NCBI GenBank assembly: GCA_031290855.1
Contig: JAISLM010000146.1
Coordinates: 1-11,117 of the forward strand
Reading direction: 5' to 3'
Length of the DNA stretch: 11,117 nt
Source of the DNA: Spirochaetaceae bacterium
Lineage (GTDB): Bacteria > Spirochaetota > Spirochaetia > Treponematales > Breznakiellaceae
Position numbers and translations under genes: made by a program. Positions 1 through 7,448 of the stretch are shown in pieces (within the stretch, counting starts at the first letter, position 1; each line of letters starts with the position of its first letter). Below the pieces are notes generated by a model. The model had not been told where the DNA came from. It ran no database searches and saw only the letters and a list, made by a program, of their open reading frames with translations.

Positions 1-453
1 ATCGGCAAGAAAATCGGCGAGGAGGCGGAGCATACCGCCAGGGACTACGCCCGCAGGATCACGATTTTCGCGCCCCTGCTTGCCGGCGCGGTCGCGCTGG
101 CGCTTTATCCGCTTTCAAAGCTTTTGCCGCTGGTTTTCAATGTGAATCAGCATGTTCTTTCCTATATATCGGTAATGTTTATCATACTGTGCTGTTCCTA
201 TCCTTTCCGGGCTTTTAACATGACCGTGATTGTGGGAGTGTGCCGCGCCGGCGGCGACACGATTTTCTGCGTCCTTTTCGAAATGTTGTTTATGTGGTGT
301 TATTCCCTGCCCTTTGGAGCGATAATGGCCTTCATCTTCCACGCTCCGGTTTGGCTTATCTACCTGTGCCTGTGCAGCGAGGATGTGTTCAAGATGTTCT
401 GCGGCCTCTGGCGGCTTAGGTCGGGAAAATGGCTGCGCAATGTGGTAACGTGA
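1..453 (+). CDS. MATE-family efflux transporter, C-terminal part (5' end outside window)
   Basis: The frame is open from base 1 to a TGA at 451-453, giving about 150 residues. They begin with a charged cytoplasmic loop (IGKKIGEEAEHTARDYARR), followed by alternating hydrophobic segments at roughly residues 20-45, 50-68, 85-105 and 105-125 and a basic tail. The loop and the later FNMTVIVGVCRAGGDTIFC stretch are typical of the C-terminal half of MATE proteins, where IVGVLRAGGDT-like sequence is common. MATE transporters are inner-membrane antiporters that export cationic drugs or metabolites in exchange for Na+ or H+. The substrate cannot be inferred. The N-terminal half lies upstream of the window, so the real start is not visible. 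It is a separate unit from the next gene, which has its own leader and promoter-like sequence. Confidence 0.82.
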   Translation: MGKKIGEEAEHTARDYARRITIFAPLLAGAVALALYPLSKLLPLVFNVNQHVLSYISVMFIILCCSYPFRAFNMTVIVGVCRAGGDTIFCVLFEMLFMWCYSLPFGAIMAFIFHAPVWLIYLCLCSEDVFKMFCGLWRLRSGKWLRNVVT

Positions 454-472
454 GCCTCAATAAACTCGTGCC

Positions 473-517
473 GCCTGACCAGGCTTCACGTTCCGGCCTG
501 CGGACACCGGAGTCCGC
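473..517 (+). other. Weak inverted repeats after the MATE gene
   Basis: Two small inverted repeats follow the MATE stop codon: GCCTG/CAGGC at 473-484, with a 2-base loop, and GCGGAC/GTCCGC at 500-517, with a 6-base loop. The tract after the second one on the plus strand is A-rich (AAAAAAAA at 526-533), not T-rich, so this is not a standard rho-independent terminator. It may slow or end MATE transcription, but that is only a possibility. Confidence 0.25.
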
Positions 518-534
518 CGCGAATGAAAAAAAAG

Positions 535-563
535 TTGCGCGGCGGCGTTTATCATGATACTAT
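535..563 (+). promoter_or_regulatory. Putative sigma70-type promoter for the Fic gene
   Basis: TTGCGC at 535-540 and TACTAT at 558-563 are separated by exactly 17 bases in an AT-rich stretch. Each hexamer matches the sigma70 consensus at only some positions (3/6 and 4/6). The site lies about 90 bases before the Fic start, so the transcript would have a leader of roughly 85 bases containing the hairpin at 598-617. An alternative -10 is TATAAA at 561-566, but its spacing (20) is poor. Confidence 0.4.
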
Positions 564-597
564 AAAGTTATGCTGGTATTCTGTCCAGGACAGATCG

Positions 598-617
598 CCG
601 CGGAACCTCTTCCGCGG
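598..617 (+). promoter_or_regulatory. Perfect 8-bp hairpin in the Fic gene leader
   Basis: CCGCGGAA (598-605) and TTCCGCGG (610-617) form a perfect 8-bp inverted repeat around the tetraloop CCTC. It lies between the putative promoter and the ribosome site of the Fic gene and has no T-run after it, so it is not a terminator. It could be an operator or an mRNA stability element. The function is unknown. Confidence 0.45.
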
Positions 618-655
618 ACGAAACAGTTGTATTGACGGAGAAAAGGGGGTGTAAC

Positions 656-1624
656 ATGGGTTATAATGATATTTTACATCCGAACCAAAAGCTGGACCTG
701 GGTTTTGAGACAAATCAGGCGATATTGCGGCTGATAGCCGGAATAGACCGCTACAGGGGGGAGTGGAGCGTCCTGGAAAAGACGCGGGATAATCGAACCC
801 TCAGGGAACTGCGGAAAATCGCCGCGCCCCAAAGCATCGGTTATTACGATGCCCTTGAACTGATCTATAAAAATTATACGGATATAAAACTTTCGGAAAA
901 CTATGTTGAAGAACTTCATCAGATACTGATCAAACACAGCGCCAGGGACACCCGCTACGGCGGCTACAAAAGCCTGTCCGGCCGGGCTGTCTATTCCGGC
1001 GGCAGCGTGTTCGCCGATCCGCGGCTTACGGAAACCGGGATGTCCGCGATTTTTCAGTGGACGAATCTGCAATTCGAGGAACAAAAACTCCATCCCCTGT
1101 TGGTTATCGCTCTGTTCATTTATGAATTTTTGAGCATCCACCCGTTTCAGAACGGCAACTGTAGATTGTCCCAACTCCTCGCGACCTTGTGCCTGCTGCG
1201 ATCCGGTTACAGCTTTATTCAATATGTTCCTGTCGGGTATTATATTGTGGCGCATAAAAAAGAGTATTACGATGCTATTATGGCGGGACAAAGGAAACGG
1301 GGAACGGAAGATGAAAAAATCGGCCAATGGCTGTTTTTCTTTCTGGAAGGCCTTACAACGCTGACAGAAAAGCTCGACAAAAAATACAAAACCTACAAGG
1401 CCGCCGGGCCGTACCTTAACGGCCGGCAAAAGCGGATTCAGGATTTTATAGCGGAACGCCAGCCGGTCAAATTTGCCGATATAGCCCTTGGCTTTCCCGA
1501 TATTCCGGCGGGAACTTTAAAAAAAGACCTGCAGTACCTTCGCGGGGAAAACGCCGCCGTTATGATGGGCAGCGGCAGGGGAAGCATTTACATGTTCCTT
1601 CCCGTGGGGGAAAGCCTTATGTAG
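656..1624 (+). CDS. Fic/DOC-family protein with degenerate motif and C-terminal winged helix
   Basis: This is a 322-residue protein. The ATG at 656 is chosen because AAGGGGG at about 643-649 sits 6 bases before it; an in-frame TTG at 632 would place the start inside the ribosome-site region. The Fic core is clear around residues 145-215, including HPLLVIALFIYEFLSIHPF and KKEYYDAI. Residues 250-315 (RQKRIQDFIAERQPV, then GTLKKDLQYL and GSGRGSIYMF) resemble the winged-helix domain of Fic-plus-wHTH proteins. Fic enzymes normally transfer AMP from ATP to a target protein. The motif here is HPFQNGNCR (162-170). The usual HPFx(D/E)GN(G/K)R has an acidic Mg2+ ligand where this has Asn, and Gly/Lys where this has Cys. 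From memory of close relatives, the block carrying the inhibitory (S/T)xxxE(G/N) helix normally follows an IxSIG sequence; here APQSIG (57-62) runs directly into YYDALELI, so it appears deleted. The protein may be inactive, decaying or repurposed. Its last 8 bases overlap the convergent activase gene. Confidence 0.85.
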   Translation: MGYNDILHPNQKLDLGFETNQAILRLIAGIDRYRGEWSVLEKTRDNRTLRELRKIAAPQSIGYYDALELIYKNYTDIKLSENYVEELHQILIKHSARDTRYGGYKSLSGRAVYSGGSVFADPRLTETGMSAIFQWTNLQFEEQKLHPLLVIALFIYEFLSIHPFQNGNCRLSQLLATLCLLRSGYSFIQYVPVGYYIVAHKKEYYDAIMAGQRKRGTEDEKIGQWLFFFLEGLTTLTEKLDKKYKTYKAAGPYLNGRQKRIQDFIAERQPVKFADIALGFPDIPAGTLKKDLQYLRGENAAVMMGSGRGSIYMFLPVGESLM

Positions 1625-2402
1625 TTTCGGCGGAAAATTTTTCGCGGGCGAAAATAGCGGCTCCCAGCGCCCCGGTTACCTGGGGATCGTCGGGGATAAC
1701 GATATCGTATTTCAGTTCTTTGCTTAACGCCCGTACCATGCCGGAATTCCGCGCGACTCCTCCCGTGAGCGCCACTTCTTTTTCCATGCCGTTGCGAAAG
1801 GCCAGCCCCGCGACGCGGCGCGCCACGGACTGGTGGATTCCGGCGACGATGTTGGGAATCGAGTTTCCCGACGATAATTTCGAGATAACCTCCGATTCGG
1901 CGAATACCGTGCAGGTATTGCTGATCGTCAGGGCCGCGTCCGATTTCGCGTCGTAGTCCCCCAATTCCCCAATAGGAACGTCCAGAACTTTGCTCATAAC
2001 GTCGATAAAACGGCCCGTTCCCGCCGCGCATTTGTCGTTCATGGTAAAGCTTACGATTCCGCCTTTGGCGTCAACTTTGATAACCTTGATATCCTGCCCG
2101 CCTATGTCGATGACGGTCCTTACCGAAGGTTTGAGGAACACCATGCCTCTGGCATGGCAGGATATCTCGCTTATCTGGTTGTTTGCCTCGCCGAACTGGG
2201 AACGGCCGTAACCGGTAACCGTGATCCAGCCGATCTCGTCCCGTCTGATGCCGCTTGATTCATAAAACTGCTGTACGGCCCGTTCCACGCCGGCGGTGCC
2301 CGTTCCCAACTGAACGACGCTGCGGCCGGCGATATTGTAGTCCTTGTCTATGGCGATCAGCTTTGTCGCCGATGAACCGATGTCAACGCCCAAAAAAACC
2401 AT
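1617..2402 (-). CDS. hgdC: 2-hydroxyacyl-CoA dehydratase activator (HgdC/BadF-type ATPase)
   Basis: This 261-residue protein has the usual length of the family. It is a homodimeric [4Fe-4S] ATPase that drives one low-potential electron per ATP into the dehydratase to start its radical dehydration. Visible motifs are the phosphate-binding VDIGSSATK (6-14), TGYGR (63-67), the second ATPase motif DIGGQD (99-104), [11 protein letters not shown] with Cys125, and [10 protein letters not shown] with Cys164. The two cysteines are the expected ligands that share one cluster across the dimer, and their spacing (39) fits the family. The ATG at 2402 lies 6 bases after the thiolase stop with only a weak GGAT ribosome site, so translational coupling is likely. 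It is the last gene of the operon, more than 5 kb from the enzyme it serves. Its stop overlaps the convergent Fic gene by 8 bases. The symbol is a family label and the substrate class is not fixed. Confidence 0.92.
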   Translation of the reverse strand: MVFLGVDIGSSATKLIAIDKDYNIAGRSVVQLGTGTAGVERAVQQFYESSGIRRDEIGWITVTGYGRSQFGEANNQISEISCHARGMVFLKPSVRTVIDIGGQDIKVIKVDAKGGIVSFTMNDKCAAGTGRFIDVMSKVLDVPIGELGDYDAKSDAALTISNTCTVFAESEVISKLSSGNSIPNIVAGIHQSVARRVAGLAFRNGMEKEVALTGGVARNSGMVRALSKELKYDIVIPDDPQVTGALGAAIFAREKFSAETT

Positions 2403-2408
2403 CGTATT

Positions 2409-3590
2409 TTATCCGATCATTTCAAAGACGGCCGCCGCGCCCATGCCGCCGCCTATGCACATGCTGACAACGCCGCGCTTTTTTCCGGTTCTGCGCAGTT
2501 CACTAAGGAGTTTTACGGTCAGCGCGGCGCCGCTGCAGCCGAGGGGATGTCCCATGGCAATCGCGCCGCCGTTTACGTTGACCCTGGCGGGGTCCAGGCC
2601 CAGATTGCGCATGCAGGCGAGGGCCTGGGCGGCAAACGCCTCGTTCAACTCAAAGAGGTCGATGTCGTTCAGGGTATAGCCGCAGCGTTTGAGAACTTTG
2701 GGTATGACGTAGAGGGGCCCTATCCCCATGACTTCGGGCGCGACGCCGGCAACGGAGAATCCGGCGAGTTTGGCTATGGGGCGGCAGCCGAGAGCCTTGG
2801 CTTTTTCCGCCGACATCAGCACCGCAAAGGCCGCCCCGTCGCTCATCTGCGAGGAATTTCCCGCCGTTACCGTACCGTTCACCCTGAAGCTGGGCCGCAG
2901 TTTCGCCAGGATTTCCATGGAAGTATCGGCCCGTATTCCTTCGTCCGCGTCAAAGCGGACTTTTGAGGCCGTTTTTTTGCCCGACGGATCCGCCGTGACG
3001 GTGTCCGCCATGATGGGGATAATCTCTTCCCTGAACTTTCCGGCGTTTTGCGCGGCAAGTGCCTTTTGATGGCTTGCCAGGGCAAAGGCGTCCTGATCTT
3101 CCCTGCTTATATGGTAACGTTCGGCTACGTTTTCCGCGGTTATCCCCATCGAATCGTAGACATGGGGATGATCGATCATCATCGACGGATTCGGGCGCGG
3201 CTGATTGCCGCCTATGGGGATTGCGCTCATCGACTCCACCCCGCCCGCGGCGACAATGTCGTTCTGACCGGCGGCTATGCTGTTCGCGGCGATGGCGATG
3301 GACTGCAGCCCCGACGAGCAGAAACGGTTAACCGTCTGCCCGGGCACACATTCATCAAGGCCCGCCTCCAGGGCGACGACGCGCCCGATATTGATGCCCT
3401 GTTCCGCTTCGGGGAACGCGCATCCAAGGATAACGTCGTCAATCTCTTTCGGGGAAAGCTGCGGCGCCTGTTTCAATACGCCGGCAAGTACCTGCGCGGC
3501 GATATCCTCGGGCCTTGTCTGCTTCAACGTTCCCCTGGAAGCTTTTCCCAGCGCGGAACGACCCATTGCAACCAATACGGCTTCGCTCAT
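2409..3590 (-). CDS. fadA: Thiolase (acetyl-CoA acyltransferase / acetyl-CoA C-acetyltransferase)
   Basis: This 393-residue protein has standard length for a type II thiolase. It cleaves 3-oxoacyl-CoA with free CoA to acetyl-CoA and a shortened acyl-CoA, or condenses two acetyl-CoA in reverse. The catalytic set is complete: the nucleophile Cys91 in NRFCSSG, His348 in GHPLGCSGA and Cys378 in CIGGGMGAA. These match the classic C89/H348/C378 arrangement. The start is an ATG at 3590 preceded by a strong AGGAGG four bases away, and the gap to the upstream FadN-like gene is only 10 bases. The fadN-then-fadA order is the one known from the Bacillus fatty-acid operon, hence the label. Chain-length preference (acetoacetyl-CoA or longer) cannot be read from the sequence. 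Confidence 0.94.
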   Translation of the reverse strand: MSEAVLVAMGRSALGKASRGTLKQTRPEDIAAQVLAGVLKQAPQLSPKEIDDVILGCAFPEAEQGINIGRVVALEAGLDECVPGQTVNRFCSSGLQSIAIAANSIAAGQNDIVAAGGVESMSAIPIGGNQPRPNPSMMIDHPHVYDSMGITAENVAERYHISREDQDAFALASHQKALAAQNAGKFREEIIPIMADTVTADPSGKKTASKVRFDADEGIRADTSMEILAKLRPSFRVNGTVTAGNSSQMSDGAAFAVLMSAEKAKALGCRPIAKLAGFSVAGVAPEVMGIGPLYVIPKVLKRCGYTLNDIDLFELNEAFAAQALACMRNLGLDPARVNVNGGAIAMGHPLGCSGAALTVKLLSELRRTGKKRGVVSMCIGGGMGAAAVFEMIG

Positions 3591-3600
3591 AAATCCTCCT

Positions 3601-5946
3601 TTAATTCCTTACCGGGCGGCCGTTGCCTGCCATTCCCGCGATCCGTTCCTGTGTCTTTGCGTTCATCATCAGTTCCATAAACCCTTCCCGTTCAAGGGCG
3701 AGAAGTTCTTCCTCGCTTAGCTGGGTGTTGACGGGAACGTCCCCGCCGGTAAGAACCCGGCCGATCTTTTCGGCGATAACGCCGTCGTACTCCGTCACGA
3801 ACCCGCCTTCCACCATACCCATCAACACTGCCTTTACGGCGGCCATGCCGGTAGATCCCGATACCGTCGTCATGACGGGAAGCCTCTGCCGGTAGCCTTC
3901 ACGGGCAAGGAGCAGTACTTCTTCTTTCGCCTTTGGCACAAGATTTTCGTAGCGCATGACGATCTTGTCCGTGGGCCGCAGGTAGTTCATCTCCCCGGCC
4001 TCCCAGGCGTTCACCGCGACTTTTGCCGTGGCTACCTGGGTCAGGCATTTCTGGAGAAGGGGAACCACGTCTTTGTACTCGTAAACGCCGATATGTTCCA
4101 TACCCCGCTGGAGCAGTTCTTTAAGGCCGCCGCCCGAAGGCAGAAGTCCCACGCCGACTTCAACAAGTCCCACGTAGGAATCAATATGGGCCACGATACG
4201 GCTGCAGTGCATTGACCATTCACAGCCGCCGCCCAGCACCATTCCGTGTATCGCGGCGACAACGGGTTTTTTGGCGTATTTCAGGCGCATGCTGACGTTC
4301 TGGAATTCTTTGATACGATCCTCGACCCCGTCAAACTGTCCCATGAAAAGAGCCGTGACCATCTCTTTGAGGTCCGCGCCGGTTGAAAAGTTTTTCCGGT
4401 TGTTGAGCAGCACAAGCCCTGTGTAATCGTTGTTCCGTTCGACTTCGTCGATGGCCTCGGGCAGCTCATGCCGCAGCTGGGCGGTAAGCGCCGAACCAGG
4501 GGAACGGAGTTCAAAGCCCGCGACGCCGTCCCCAAGGTCGAGTATGACACTGTGTTCATTTTCGCGGATTACCGGGTACGGCGATTGCGGGGAGTTCGGG
4601 TCGGGATCGGCCTCGTAGAATTTTTGCCCTTTTTTGAGCCGTTCCTCGATCCAGCCGGGCAGGGTAAAGCCTTCGGCTTTCATTTTGGCCGACGATTCCT
4701 CAAAGCCTATCAAATCCCAGATGCCGAAAGGTCCCACATCCCAGTTGTAACCCCACTTAAGCGCGTTGTCTATATCCTCGTACTTTCGGGCTATTTCGGG
4801 CATTTTCAGCGCGGCGTAGATCAGCACGTCGCGGGTAATTTCCCAGACAAAACGGCCTTCCGGCTCATCCGAGTAGACCAATGCGCGCAGGCGTTCCCCA
4901 AGGCGTTTGTTTTCTTTGACTTTTTCCAGAAAATCGGACTTTTCTTTTTTGACCGGAACGTATTCGCCTTTTTTGTAGTCCCAGACAAACCTCTGCCGCT
5001 TTCCTTCGGCATCCTCGATCCGTTTGTAAAAACCGCCGTCTGTTTTGTCACCCAGCCGGCCCGCCTTTATCATGTCTTTGATAAGCGCCGGGAGGACGAA
5101 GATCGCCTTTTCCGCCGGGTCTTCGAGAAGTTCGGCCAGATTGTCGTTGACATGGGAAAGCACGTCAAGGCCTACCATGTCCACGGTACGGAAGGTCGCG
5201 CTCCTCGGGCGGCCGATAAGGTCGCCGGTAAGGCTGTCCGCCTTTTCCACGTCAAAGCCGAATTTTTCCATTGCCTTCCACGTATAGGGTACGGCGACGG
5301 AGCCTATTCTGTTTCCGATAAAGTTCGGAGTGTCTTTGGCGATTACAACGCCCTTGCCCAGAACATTGCCGGCAAAATCGCGCATAAAATCGAGAACGTC
5401 TTCCCCGGTTTTGGCCGTGGGAATAATCTCAAGAAGCCTCATATAACGGGGCGGATTGAAAAAATGCGTTCCCAAAAAACGCCGCTGAAGATCGGGAGGC
5501 ATTTCCTCCGCGATAAGCGAGACGGGCAGCCCCGACGTATTCGTGGAAACAACGGCCGTTTTGCCGATGTACGGCTCAAGCTTGCGGAAAAGGCCGCGTT
5601 TTATGTCGAGGTTTTCCGCCACGACTTCCACGATCCAGTCGCAGTCCCTGATCAATTCAAGGCTGGTTTCAAGATTTCCCGGCGTAATGTAGCCGGCCAT
5701 GGAAGGCAGAAAAAGCGCGGGGGTTTTTTTGTCCGCCAAAAGCCGTTCTATGGCGGAAAGGGCAAGACGGTTAAGATGGGCCGGATCGTCCGCGCCTATA
5801 CCGAGCGCCTTTTCCCCGGCGCTTAATTCTTTGGAGACAATGTCCAGCAATACGACCGGTATGCCCGTATCGGCTATCAGGGCGGCGATTCCGGCGCCCA
5901 TGACGCCGCTGCCGATAACCGCCGCTTTCTTTATGTGATATTTCAC
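3601..5946 (-). CDS. fadN: Bifunctional 3-hydroxyacyl-CoA dehydrogenase / enoyl-CoA hydratase (FadN-type)
   Basis: This 781-residue fusion has the dehydrogenase first and the crotonase domain second, the reverse of proteobacterial FadB but as in Bacillus FadN (about 790 residues). Residues 7-19 hold the NAD-binding VIGSGVMGAG loop. His161 (GTHFFNPP) and Glu173 form the dehydrogenase catalytic pair. The C-terminal dehydrogenase domain runs to about residue 430. The crotonase domain (about 465-670) has the NFSTGADLKEM oxyanion loop, and both hydratase glutamates are present: Glu576 in GGGCE and Glu596 in GLVEVG. Together they hydrate a trans-2-enoyl-CoA and oxidise the 3-hydroxyacyl-CoA with NAD+. 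The start is GTG at 5946, supported by AGGAG nine bases upstream. It follows a 122-base gap with three hairpins, the longest gap in the operon. No key residue is missing. Confidence 0.93.
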   Translation of the reverse strand: MKYHIKKAAVIGSGVMGAGIAALIADTGIPVVLLDIVSKELSAGEKALGIGADDPAHLNRLALSAIERLLADKKTPALFLPSMAGYITPGNLETSLELIRDCDWIVEVVAENLDIKRGLFRKLEPYIGKTAVVSTNTSGLPVSLIAEEMPPDLQRRFLGTHFFNPPRYMRLLEIIPTAKTGEDVLDFMRDFAGNVLGKGVVIAKDTPNFIGNRIGSVAVPYTWKAMEKFGFDVEKADSLTGDLIGRPRSATFRTVDMVGLDVLSHVNDNLAELLEDPAEKAIFVLPALIKDMIKAGRLGDKTDGGFYKRIEDAEGKRQRFVWDYKKGEYVPVKKEKSDFLEKVKENKRLGERLRALVYSDEPEGRFVWEITRDVLIYAALKMPEIARKYEDIDNALKWGYNWDVGPFGIWDLIGFEESSAKMKAEGFTLPGWIEERLKKGQKFYEADPDPNSPQSPYPVIRENEHSVILDLGDGVAGFELRSPGSALTAQLRHELPEAIDEVERNNDYTGLVLLNNRKNFSTGADLKEMVTALFMGQFDGVEDRIKEFQNVSMRLKYAKKPVVAAIHGMVLGGGCEWSMHCSRIVAHIDSYVGLVEVGVGLLPSGGGLKELLQRGMEHIGVYEYKDVVPLLQKCLTQVATAKVAVNAWEAGEMNYLRPTDKIVMRYENLVPKAKEEVLLLAREGYRQRLPVMTTVSGSTGMAAVKAVLMGMVEGGFVTEYDGVIAEKIGRVLTGGDVPVNTQLSEEELLALEREGFMELMMNAKTQERIAGMAGNGRPVRN

Positions 5947-5967
5947 GCTGCTCTACTCCTTTGATGC

Positions 5968-5994
5968 GGTTCCAAAACCTGACATTTTGAAACC
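5968..5994 (-). repeat. Palindrome GGTTTCAAAA-N7-TTTTGGAACC before the FadN-like gene (copy B)
   Basis: Read on the plus strand, GGTTCCAAAA (5968-5977) and TTTTGAAACC (5985-5994) flank a 7-base loop. The single mismatch becomes a G-U pair in the minus-strand mRNA, so the 10-bp stem is fully paired there. It ends about 10 bases before the ribosome site of the FadN-like gene. The arm GTTCCAAAAC recurs in a similar palindrome at 10393-10417, which suggests a dispersed repeat family. Confidence 0.5.
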
Positions 5995-6012
5995 ACATCC
6001 AGAGAAAATCAT

Positions 6013-6060
6013 GGCCGGCATGTGTTCCGCCGGCCCGACCCCGCGGCCGGAGACCGCGGG
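6013..6060 (-). other. Two GC-rich intercistronic hairpins after the CoA-transferase gene
   Basis: CCCGCGG (6040-6046) pairs with CCGCGGG (6054-6060), and GGCCGGC (6013-6019) pairs with GCCGGCC (6029-6035). Both are perfect 7-bp stems. In the minus-strand transcript they follow the CoA-transferase stop (6069) within about ten bases. Only a short TTTT follows the second stem, so complete termination is unlikely. An RNase processing site, partial terminator or 3'-end stabiliser fits better. Confidence 0.45.
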
Positions 6061-6068
6061 AGAAATGT

Positions 6069-7430
6069 CTAAATCCGGTTGCTGCGGGTAAACAAGCCCG
6101 CCTTCTTTGCCTGGTTGAGCAGATCGTCACGTACCGCCGGATGGGCGATGCTTACCAGCTTTTCGATGCGATCCCAGAGGCTTTCACACTTGAGATTTAC
6201 CGCGCCGTATTCGGTAACGACATAGTTGGTCATGTTTGCCGGAACCGTGATCTGCGTCCCTTCCTCAAACTTGAACATCACGTTTGATTTGATGTTTCCC
6301 ATCATGTCGAACTTCGCCGACGGCATGCAGACGAACCCTTTTCCGCCGTCGGAATGAAGCGACGCGAAATGGTAGTCAAGCTGGCCGCCTGTTCCGGAAA
6401 TCTGCCGGTAACCGACCGATTCGGAAGAAACGTTGCCGAAAATGTCCACCGCGATACAACTACAGATAGAGTATACCTTGTCGTTTTGGGCGATGATATG
6501 CGGGCTGTTCGTGTACGACACGCTCCTGCAGCTCATCTCCGGGTTGTTGTCCATGTATTCGTAGAGGGCCTCGGAACCAAGGGCAAACGTAAACACGCTT
6601 TTGCCGGTATCGATCTGTTTCTTTTTGTTGGTAAGCCTTCCCGACTTGTGCAGCAGCATGTAGGCGTCAACAAACATTTCCGAATGACAGCCAAGGTCCT
6701 TGAAGTCGCTTTCGACAAGCATCTTTCCCACATAGTTGGGCATGCCGCCTATACCAAGCTGGAGACACGCGCCGTCAACCATTTCATTCATGATGATCTG
6801 CGCGATCTTTTTGTCAATATCGGTCGCCTCGACTTCGGGAATCGTGTTGAGCTTTTTGCCGTCGGGGTTTTCGACAATGCTGTGTACCTGGGAGATATGT
6901 ACCTTGTTGTCGCCGTGGATATGGGGGATCTTGTCGTTGACTTCGACGATGACCTTCAGGTTCTTTTTGAAGCCGCCTTTAGCCTCGATCAGATCGACCG
7001 TGCAGGAACTTTGGGGGCCCATATTGAAGTACCCTTCCTCGTCCATGGGCCGCGCCGCCAAAAAGAGTATGTCGTAGTTTCTCACGCCGGCAAGAAACAC
7101 CCGGCCGGCTTCGTGGTACAGGCTCGGCATCGGGGTTACCGGAATTTCCATTCGCTGAAAAGCCCTGGTCGCCGCGCTAAAACTGGCGTCGATGAACCCG
7201 AACGTTTTACCCTTAGGATCGGATTTCATTACTTCCGGCATGTAGGTCAGCGTAATGTAGAGAAGGGTTACGTTGTGCAGTTCGTCCCGGCGAAACGCCA
7301 GCGCTTCGTCCAGAAGCGGCGTTTTTAGGCAAAAGGGCGAATACATTATCATGTCGTTGTCTTGTACGACCTTGACCGCTTCCGCCGCCGTTGTCAGTTT
7401 TTGTTTGTATTCAGAATCATATTTGCTCAT
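6069..7430 (-). CDS. Acyl-CoA:acetate-type CoA-transferase (acetyl-CoA hydrolase/transferase family)
   Basis: This 453-residue protein is close in size and sequence to 4-hydroxybutyrate and butyryl-CoA:acetate CoA-transferases. These enzymes move CoA between a donor such as acetyl-CoA and a free acid through a glutamyl-CoA thioester. Visible landmarks are ARPMDEEGYFNMG (126-138), LGIGGMPN (225-232), the catalytic glutamate Glu251 in GCHSEMFVD, and the oxyanion-type loop GTGGQLDYHFAS (346-357). The start is ATG at 7430 with GGAGGAG seven bases upstream, 18 bases after the dehydratase beta stop. Its place directly after the dehydratase genes suggests that it activates the 2-hydroxy acid or releases the product acid. 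It is not the two-subunit GctAB or Pct type commonly seen beside such dehydratases. The substrate is not determinable from the sequence. Confidence 0.9.
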   Translation of the reverse strand: MSKYDSEYKQKLTTAAEAVKVVQDNDMIMYSPFCLKTPLLDEALAFRRDELHNVTLLYITLTYMPEVMKSDPKGKTFGFIDASFSAATRAFQRMEIPVTPMPSLYHEAGRVFLAGVRNYDILFLAARPMDEEGYFNMGPQSSCTVDLIEAKGGFKKNLKVIVEVNDKIPHIHGDNKVHISQVHSIVENPDGKKLNTIPEVEATDIDKKIAQIIMNEMVDGACLQLGIGGMPNYVGKMLVESDFKDLGCHSEMFVDAYMLLHKSGRLTNKKKQIDTGKSVFTFALGSEALYEYMDNNPEMSCRSVSYTNSPHIIAQNDKVYSICSCIAVDIFGNVSSESVGYRQISGTGGQLDYHFASLHSDGGKGFVCMPSAKFDMMGNIKSNVMFKFEEGTQITVPANMTNYVVTEYGAVNLKCESLWDRIEKLVSIAHPAVRDDLLNQAKKAGLFTRSNRI

Positions 7431-7448
7431 ACTTTTTCTCCTCCCGCC

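Noticed and set aside
500..533. Rho-independent terminator for the MATE gene
   Set aside because: The stem GCGGAC/GTCCGC exists but is followed by an A-run, not a T-run, on the sense strand.
674..1429. 251-codon minus-strand frame opposite the Fic gene
   Set aside because: The Fic frame has the recognisable family core and a ribosome site; the opposite frame has neither.
4468..5826. Long open frame on the plus strand (452 codons) opposite the FadN-like gene
   Set aside because: It is antisense to a gene with complete catalytic motifs, its translation is rich in Arg/Phe/His with no recognisable domain, and it has no ribosome site. It is a codon-usage shadow.
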